Position numbers and translations under genes: made by a program
NCBI GenBank assembly: GCA_021014325.1
Contig: CM037469.1
Coordinates: forward strand, 18,437,701-18,501,700
Direction of reading: 5' to 3'
Length of the DNA stretch: 64,000 nt
From: Plazaster borealis
Lineage: Eukaryota; Echinodermata; Asteroidea; Forcipulatida; Labidiasteridae
The notes under the pieces: generated by a model
Seen by the model: the letters and a program-made list of their open reading frames with translations, nothing else
Databases searched by the model: none
What the model was told of the DNA's origin: nothing
Shown: positions 57,158 to 64,000 of the stretch, piece after piece
Layout: each line of letters opens with the position of its first letter
Position numbering within the stretch: position 1 is the first letter of the stretch

Positions 57158-57495
57158 GACCTTTCTTTTGCGACGTTACAGGCGGGAGTTAAGCCAACTA
57201 GTGGTTAGCAAAAGTACGGGCAGGCTTCACTGCTAAACAATTTCTCATAATGTTATCAAATTAGACTAATCACTGATAAATCATTGTTTGCCACCCAAAA
57301 CAAACGGACAATATATTTATATGATTGAAAGCAGAGAGTTTTAATGGTTCATTAAGGGCGATGCCACCCAAAACAAACGGACAATATTTATATGGTTGAA
57401 AGCAAAGAGTTTTAATGGTTCATTAGGGTCGATTATGTGCCAATGCTGGCCATACAAAATAGTGGTCGATGTTTGTAAACAAAAGAAAGGTCGAT
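57158..57495. mobile_element. TIR element with an internal 70-bp tandem duplication
   Basis: GACCTTTCTTTTGCGACG at the left and AACAAAAGAAAGGTCG at the right are inverted. Inside, GCCACCCAAAACAAACGGAC to GTTTTAATGGTTCATTA is repeated twice (about 57290 and 57361). Confidence 0.75.
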
Positions 57496-57702
57496 AAAAC
57501 TTGTTCATACTGCTGCCATCTTTGGTTTCCCCCATACAACCCAATATAACCAAACCGAGGCTGAGGGGGAAATGCCTGTTTCATTTCTTATTTGCAATTG
57601 GAATTGGTTTTCATGATTACTGGTATGTACGATACAGGGTTGTTACAAAGTGTGTAAACACTCTTAAATACATCGGGTCAGAATTGACTCGGAGAAAGAT
57701 CC

Positions 57703-58346
57703 TTAAAGGCATACACTCAACACGTTTGGAAATTGTCAAAAACAGGGCACTTGGTGTATCCCAACATATGCATAAAATAACAAGACTGTGAAAAGGCTTC
57801 AGGGCTGAAGTCTTTCTCAGATTCAAATATTTTAGTGAGAAATTACCTCTTTCTCAAAACCTACGTTACTGAGAGAGTCGTTTCTCACAATGTTTTATAC
57901 TATCAACAGCTCTCCGTTGCTCGTTACCAAGTAAGTTGTATGCTAATATTATGAGAAAAGTGTACAGTGCCTAGGTATCGTACACGTTTGGTAATGACTC
58001 AGAACAAATATTAGCATAAAAACTGACTTGGTAACAAGCAACGGAGAGCTGTTGATAGTATAAAACATTGTAGGAAACTACTCCCTCTGAAGTAACGTAG
58101 TTTTTGAGAAAGAGGTAATTTCTCACTAAAATAATAAAAACTTCTTGCAAGAAGTTTTTATTCCTATCTGAAATCACACAAATTTGTACAACAAGGGTGT
58201 TTTTTCTTTCATCATTTTCTTGCAACTTCGATGACCAATTGAGCCCAAATTTTCACAGGCTTGTTATTTTATGCATATGTTGGGATGGGATGCGGTAAGT
58301 GAGAACACTGGTCTTTGACAATTTCCAAACGTGTTCAGTGCCTTTA
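57703..58346. mobile_element. two family 1 MITEs tail to tail, forming a 640-bp palindrome
   Basis: A shortened + copy (57703-57970) meets a full minus copy (57971-58346) at GTGCCTAGGTATCG. Outer TTAA at 57703-57706 and 58343-58346. The + copy lacks the CTTCTTGCAAGAAG core. Confidence 0.85.
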
Positions 58347-58819
58347 AGTGTAAAGAAAGAAGGGGAAATGTTTTTCTTTTCCAAACAAAAATGACTTGTT
58401 TTCAATATTTTGAGTATAGTGTCATGGCTTGGAAGATTCTTCTGTCAGAATTGCTGAAAATATTGAACGCCATTGTTAATCAATGTTTTCATTTCCATGC
58501 AGTGGCTAAAGCAAAGCACATTGTGTCGCTGCTATACAATTATCTTATTTTGAAATAAGAAACAAAGCGATGTGTCTCGAGTGCTAAACTCCATGAAGGG
58601 CGAAGTTTATTCATTATACTTTGTTTTCACGAAATACCGGTAGGCCTACTTGCCGAACTTTTTGATTGCTGATTCTGTCATTGCATAACAATAATGATTA
58701 TGAATAAAGAAGTCATCTACTGAAGTATGATTGTTGTTAAAGCTGGCCTTTTATTATTGTGTTCATGGAGGAGCCATACCTTAAGTATTTCCCTGGTTTA
58801 AACATTATTACTGCAATAT

Positions 58820-58976
58820 AATTTGCTTTTACCCTTACACCGATGTGTATTAAGCACTGTATACTCAGTACTTTCCCGAGTTTTGTGGAAAAAATCCACA
58901 GGCAAATAACTCGGGCGGTATTGGGTTCTGAGTATACAGTGCTTAATACACATCGTTGTAAGGGTAAAAGCAAATT
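58820..58976. mobile_element. foldback MITE, family L, full copy
   Basis: AATTTGCTTTTACCCTTACA, then GCACTGTATACTCAGTACTT, mirrored by GAGTATACAGTGCTTAATAC and GTAAGGGTAAAAGCAAATT. Confidence 0.9.
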
Positions 58977-59360
58977 ATGTCCTTTATCCCCGATGCAAAA
59001 TTAACACATATTAAATTATTACTGCAACTAATTTCCCTATTTGACCCGCTGTGGACGTTGAGAGCGACTATCTCATCGACAGTCGTGATTCTGGTGTCCA
59101 GCGGATGGGCGTGTAGGGGTGGACAGTCCCAAAATTAATGTCCCCTTTTTTAAAATAGATCTCTATTGTTTAGCTCGACGATAGGAACATTGCTGCAGTA
59201 TGATTCGGATTTGGAATCCACGGTTTCATTGATCGAAGGCCTAGGTAATTATCGTTCCTTCCTTGAAAGAAATCAATTTGCCTTCCTTTTGAGAGTGTGT
59301 ATGGTTTAATTTGGATTGCTCGACATAAGCAAGAGCTGGCACTTCTGTGCTTGGGCGCAC

Positions 59361-59728
59361 TTAAAGGCACTGTACACGTTTGGTAATGACTCAAAACAAT
59401 TATTAGCATAAAAACTTACTTGGTAACAAGCAACGGAGAGCTGTTGATAGTATAAAACATTGTGAGAAACGACTCCCTCTGAAGTAACTTAGTTTTTGAG
59501 AAAGAGGTAATTTCTCACTAAATAAAAAAACTTGCAGAAGTTTTTATTCCTATCTGAAAGCACACAAATTTGTACAACAAGGGTGTTTTTTCTTTCATCA
59601 TTTTCTTGCAACTTCGATGACCAATTGAGCCCAAATTTTCACAGGCTTGTTATTTTATGCATATGTTGGGATACACCAAGTGAGAACACTGGTCTTTGAC
59701 AATTTCCAAACGTGTTCAGTGCCTTTAA
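59361..59728 (-). mobile_element. TTAA-flanked MITE, family 1, copy 5
   Basis: TTAA at 59361-59364 and 59725-59728; same landmarks as the copy at 6044. Here the core reads ACTTGCAGAAGTTT. Confidence 0.88.
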
Positions 59729-60169
59729 GAGGGGGCTACAATGGTGCCCTTTTGTAAATAAGGAGGCTAATGACAACGTTCTCCTTTGTTTGCTAATTAG
59801 GGCTTACCAGTCTATTGAATGTCTTTCAAACCCCTTGGCATGCCGTGAGTACCCATGGCTATAACGGGCATTGCTTTCAGACCAGTATCCTAAGTTAGTG
59901 GTGCTCTCACTTTCGGTACCTTATGGAGACCAAGGACAAAACAAAAAAGGAAAAATAAAAGGACTCCATAGGGGAATTCTAAAGACCGGGGTGCTCCACA
60001 AGAAATTTTGTGTACAAAGTCTATGGGGAAAGTGCTAAGTGCAGGGACAAAGGAAAGAATAAAAGAATGCTTTACAAGGATGCATTTTTCAAGATTTATG
60101 TCCTAACTTGTGTGTTTCGGATGTTCTTATCTAGCGTGTATCGGCAGTGCGTTTATTTCCTTTCGGCAG

Positions 60170-60195
60170 AAATGGACGAGTACGGTGATATTCAG
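60170..60195 (+). other. possible micro-exon with start codon
   Basis: TTTATTTCCTTTCGGCAG| precedes AAATGGACGAGTACGGTGAT and ATTCAG|GTAAGT. This would be a 26-nt exon encoding MDEYGDIQ with a strong donor, perhaps the first coding exon of a downstream gene. No partner exon can be recognised before the window ends. Confidence 0.2.
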
Positions 60196-62599
60196 GTAAG
60201 TTTTCCCTTGCCTTCTTGGGATTAGCTCATTATTTCACGAACACGGCAGAGTTTGTATATAAAAGGAAAGAATTCTGCGAGGCCCGTTATTGCAGTAAGC
60301 CTGTAATCACAGGACCTGCGTTGAACGCACCGATCTTTGATGCATTCAGCGGATTTGAATTTCAACTATTGGGCATGAAAAAGGTTTGTCAAATATGGGG
60401 GTTCAGCTAGGCACCATTCCATTCAAATACAGACCTACTTCATAAACTGTTTATGTTAAGAATTATGGTGGGCCCGAGTTTTCACCGGAAATCTGAATCG
60501 AAGAATTATGACAGCAAGTCTCATGTTAAGGCGGGATACCAACTAGTATCCGAAATAGTGGTTGTATGAGGTATTTATCGGGAGTATTTTGTTTACTGAA
60601 TGCAGATGGGGACCCTTGGTGTTTCGTACATTATTGTAGGCTGTATCACGTTTTAGGCTTCTCTGCTTTCTTGCAATGTTTGACACCGGGTCATGTTTGG
60701 CCGCGATTGGGGGGAAGGCCGGTGTGACAGGAGATTCTGTCCCCCGATACGGCGAACGGTGTACACATTTCTTCTTATAGCGCCCTCTTTTGAGTAAACC
60801 TCCTTCAGCCCATGTTAATCATGATCAAGAGTACAAATGAATAGCTGATGTTGCATCTTTGTCATTTTTTTTTTTTCAATGTTCGGGATTTTTTTCGGCT
60901 GGGTGTCCTCGGAAAATCATAGTTAATTGCCATACGCGTCGTGAATGACAGAGTTTCGCTGGGGTACTAGTACGACCGCAGATGTCACATTTTCTTTGAA
61001 GGATTACAACGCCCCACTTACTGAGTCTAAGTGGGACCCACCTTTCCATGAAAGTTGGAGAGAGTCGGTGTCTATTCGGAGCATCTCACCTAAAACGGCA
61101 CACAAATCATCATAACAGAGACCTGACTTAGTATGCGTAAATTGAGTGTATCGGACTTCTGCATCTCCACCTCTTGGACGCGGAGCGCTCTTGTAGTAGT
61201 ATAGTTAAATGTGTGCTGTGCATGGGTCTGGAGGGGGCGGGGTCGATGTTGAATGCCCCATCAGCTTGCCCTCCTTATCACCAGTCAAGAATGGTACACA
61301 ATACGACGGTACAGGAACGATACTCCGGACTAACAGCTAGCAGTTGACGCTGCTCTGTAGGCCTGCGGCAAAAAGACGAGGAGACCGCGATTTTTTTCTG
61401 CAGTATAGTTTATCAAAGGCAAAGAATTTAACTAATCAAATGCGCATATTTAAGGTCACGCGGCTGCTTAATCATGAATATTCAATCATATGAATATTTC
61501 CATCTAAAACTTTCCTGTGCATGTTGGTTTGTGCGTCTGAAACGTGTGCTGTGTATTCACGTGCGACACAAGTGTCAGATTCACAATGGAGGACGAAAGC
61601 CTCTGTGACATTTATTGTGGATGTTTAAATTCCTCACAACTTTCTCCAGTTTTTAGTAACAAGTTGTTTTAAGTAATACATTTTAATCCCGTGAGACCAA
61701 AACTAATGTGCATCTTTAATTGAAAAATTAATTGAAATGCAATTAAGCCAATTAATATGATTCAATTTCCTGCAGAAATTTATACAGATCTTTTACATAA
61801 ATTATTTAATTATGCGATTCAAAAACATTTTATATAATTGCATCATTTTCATTAAATACTCATTATTTATTTAAATATTCATATCTAAATAATGGATATT
61901 TAATTAATACATCCTGTAAAATCTATACCTGCCATTTTGTCCTATACCTACAATACATGGGTATTTTCAGAAAAAAATGACAGAATTTAATATTTAAAAA
62001 ATGCATAACAAACTGTACATGCGACTTGACTGGAAAAAACCTGTTTCAGACAAGGAATACAATTGCAAAAAATGATTACATTTGCAGCACGTTTAATTTT
62101 CTTGTGTGGCCTTCTTATCTAATAGGTGAAATCGTTCATAGGGCGAGGGTTACCCCTACCTCAATGGTCGTCCTTTGAAACCAAATAAATTTGTTCACTT
62201 ACCTTTTAGCTTGCCCTGAGTGTTTTGGATGTTTAAAAAGTTATTTAAAGTAATAACGTTTCAATTTCCTCCAAAAGATGTATACGGAGCGCAGCTATCT
62301 TGATAATGACCTCATCTTCTGCCGAGTTTCCGCCTCATCACGCGATCACAGAGTCGGGGATGGCTTACACTGGTCCCCTGTCTTTATCCGCAAGGATAAA
62401 AGACAGGCACTGGTCTTAAACGCATGAAGTCTACGCTATGCACTTGATACACCGTCAGTACAACATTGTCGTTAGTGGGTGATGTAGCTTTATGTGCGTT
62501 GTAATTTAAATAGTATTGCGTCCTTCTATAGTACAGTGCTACAACCGGCGCGGATCCAGGATTTTTTAAGCGGGGGCACACCTTTAGTTAACTGCATGC
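60196..62599. other. 3' region without recognisable gene
   Basis: A second family I copy lies at 60735-60835 (GAGATTCTGTCCCCCGATAC ... TAGCGCCCTCTTTTGAGTAA). GGCGCGGATCCAGGATTTTT near 62549 resembles a transposon end word. The rest, strongly AT-rich after 61.7 kb, is unexplained. Confidence 0.4.
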
Positions 62600-62639
62600 A
62601 GTAACACCGATTATATATATATCCTAATTTTTTGACTGG

Positions 62640-62963
62640 AGAGGGTGGTGGTCCAAACGTTAATATTTGTTTGTTTGTTGCTTTTGTTTATGCTGTAATT
62701 TGTCTCATTTTGTATTTGTCAGTGAGCATTTCAAAACAAGCCTCCTTTTGGCTTCTGAAAATGCCCCTGATATTGGTTTGCTCTATATCCATTTCATTAT
62801 ATTATTTTCGTTTCATTGTTTATTATTTTCATTATTTATTTTTTCTCAATCAGTTCTTGATTGTCTTTGATTTAAATCATTGTTCTAAACATTTTTTATT
62901 GTACTCCTTCTGTTCACCAATATGGAAATAAAGGTCGGTTTGAATTGAATTGAATTGAATTGA
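62640..62963 (+). mobile_element. LINE 3' end with (TTGAA)n tail
   Basis: A hairpin AAGCCTCCTTTTGGCTT, T-rich sequence, AATAAAGGTCGG and then five GAATT units (62940-62963). This is the usual end of CR1/L2-type LINEs. Coding sequence is absent. Confidence 0.55.
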
Positions 62964-64000
62964 ACGTAACCGTGCATCACACCCCTTTACCGTGTGTTGG
63001 GGCATTTTTACGAGAACGAGCGAGCGAAGGACCAAACCTTAACATTAGGTGCTCTCTAGGACACTTCAGATGCGTTTTACCCAGCTAAAATGGGGATTGT
63101 TCTCTTTTGGTTGTGGCCCATATCGAGGGATTTGTGGTGAGATTGTCAGTGTTTTTTTGTAATGTGGAGTGACCCCTCCCCCCTTCAGTTTAGGTCCAAA
63201 TCGAGGGATTTGTAGTGACATTGTCAGTTAGTAGCCTTTATATTGGGAGTGCCCTGTTTGCTCTTGGCCGAAGGCAAAGGTTTTTTGGTTGGGCAGCGTA
63301 TGGCTTTAATCTAGGAATTACACAAATGCGGGAAGGTTCCACTAGTAACTGGCTCCACAGTAAGCCAAAAAGTTTGATTGGCGGGGGAAGGGTGTTGGAA
63401 ACCTCAGATGCTACCACAGGCTGTCAGCAAGACACCTGTAAGCCTGTTACAAAGAACAGAGGGTTCCACTTATCAAAGAGTTCCGATCTGGGTAGGTCTG
63501 TATGTAACTTTTTGCACGAGGGAAAGAAACATACACAACTCAGGGACCTGACCCCCCCCCCCCATTAGATATTTTGAATAGTCCACTCTGGGATATCAAG
63601 GACATTGACGCCCAGGTCAATGCACTTTGGAGAAAATAGTGAAGTAAATAACATGTGCCATTATTTAGTGTTACAAGCCCTCACTTAGGGGTTTTAATAC
63701 CAATTATTTAATTGTAATTCTGTGCACCTTAAAGGTTTACAGGGAAGGTCACAAATCTATGTTTAAAACTTACTCCTTAGAGTCTATCCATTTCTTAAAC
63801 TTTAATATAAGATATACGCTCAGAAAACATAAATAAGATAAAATAGAATACATAGAAAGAAAAAAGCGAAAATAATGTCACCACGTCGACTTTGGAATAA
63901 AGCGAATCCTAATAGTTCATCACGAAAAGACGACTTACTGAACCTAAGCATTCAGTTTACTATGACAATGGTGTGTTCAATGCCATAAAGACGATTAGGC
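62964..64000. other. window end, no recognisable gene
   Basis: A 117-codon open frame at 63215-63568 has no recognisable domain. A poly-C run lies near 63553. Nothing else supported. Confidence 0.45.

Overview
This is intron-rich eukaryotic DNA from an animal. One split gene on the + strand runs from about 13.0 to 56.8 kb. I read it as a nearly complete beta-2-type soluble guanylate cyclase (GUCY1B2-like). Short conserved exons, long AT-rich introns, (TTAGGG)n telomere-like DNA, tRNA-derived SINEs and very many small foldback elements suggest an invertebrate deuterostome, most likely an echinoderm such as a sea star. The phylum is inference; the gene family is well supported.

The gene. Twelve exons with matching phases join into one open frame of 801 codons plus stop: 12992-13065, 25871-25965, 34534-34794, 46095-46300, 50605-51037, 51225-51545, 52862-53010, 54051-54197, 54682-54836, 55055-55290, 55996-56124 and 56583-56782. 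The initiator ATG must sit on a further upstream exon; an ATG|GTAAGT at 363 is one candidate. With an initiator Met the protein is 802 aa: heme-binding H-NOX domain, HNOBA/PAS-like region, signalling helix, class III nucleotide cyclase domain, and a long polar tail ending in a polybasic stretch and CILL, a CaaX prenylation box. The cyclase domain holds both metal-binding Asp, the purine-reading Glu and Cys, and the transition-state Asn and Arg. So this single chain could work as a homodimer: an NO-sensing cGMP synthase tethered to membrane.

Layout. 1-12.99 kb: no gene; tandem arrays, foldback elements, a broken LINE (10.97-11.88 kb) and a 49-bp GC-rich minisatellite (12.13-12.89 kb). 13-25.9 kb (intron 1): more arrays and foldbacks, a tRNA-like sequence and a short CARD-like coding fragment. 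26-34.5 kb (intron 2): compound repeats. 34.8-46.1 kb (intron 3): a tandem duplication that includes the 3' end of exon 3 with its splice donor, triplet arrays and SINEs. 46.3-50.6 kb (intron 4): elements nested three deep. 51-56.8 kb: compact catalytic and tail exons with foldbacks between them. 57-64 kb: repeats, a LINE-type 3' tail and no convincing second gene.

Nearly everything outside the exons that can be explained is non-autonomous transposon or tandem repeat. Several families recur, many with TTAA at both ends. All assignments rest on reading the sequence; no searches were run.
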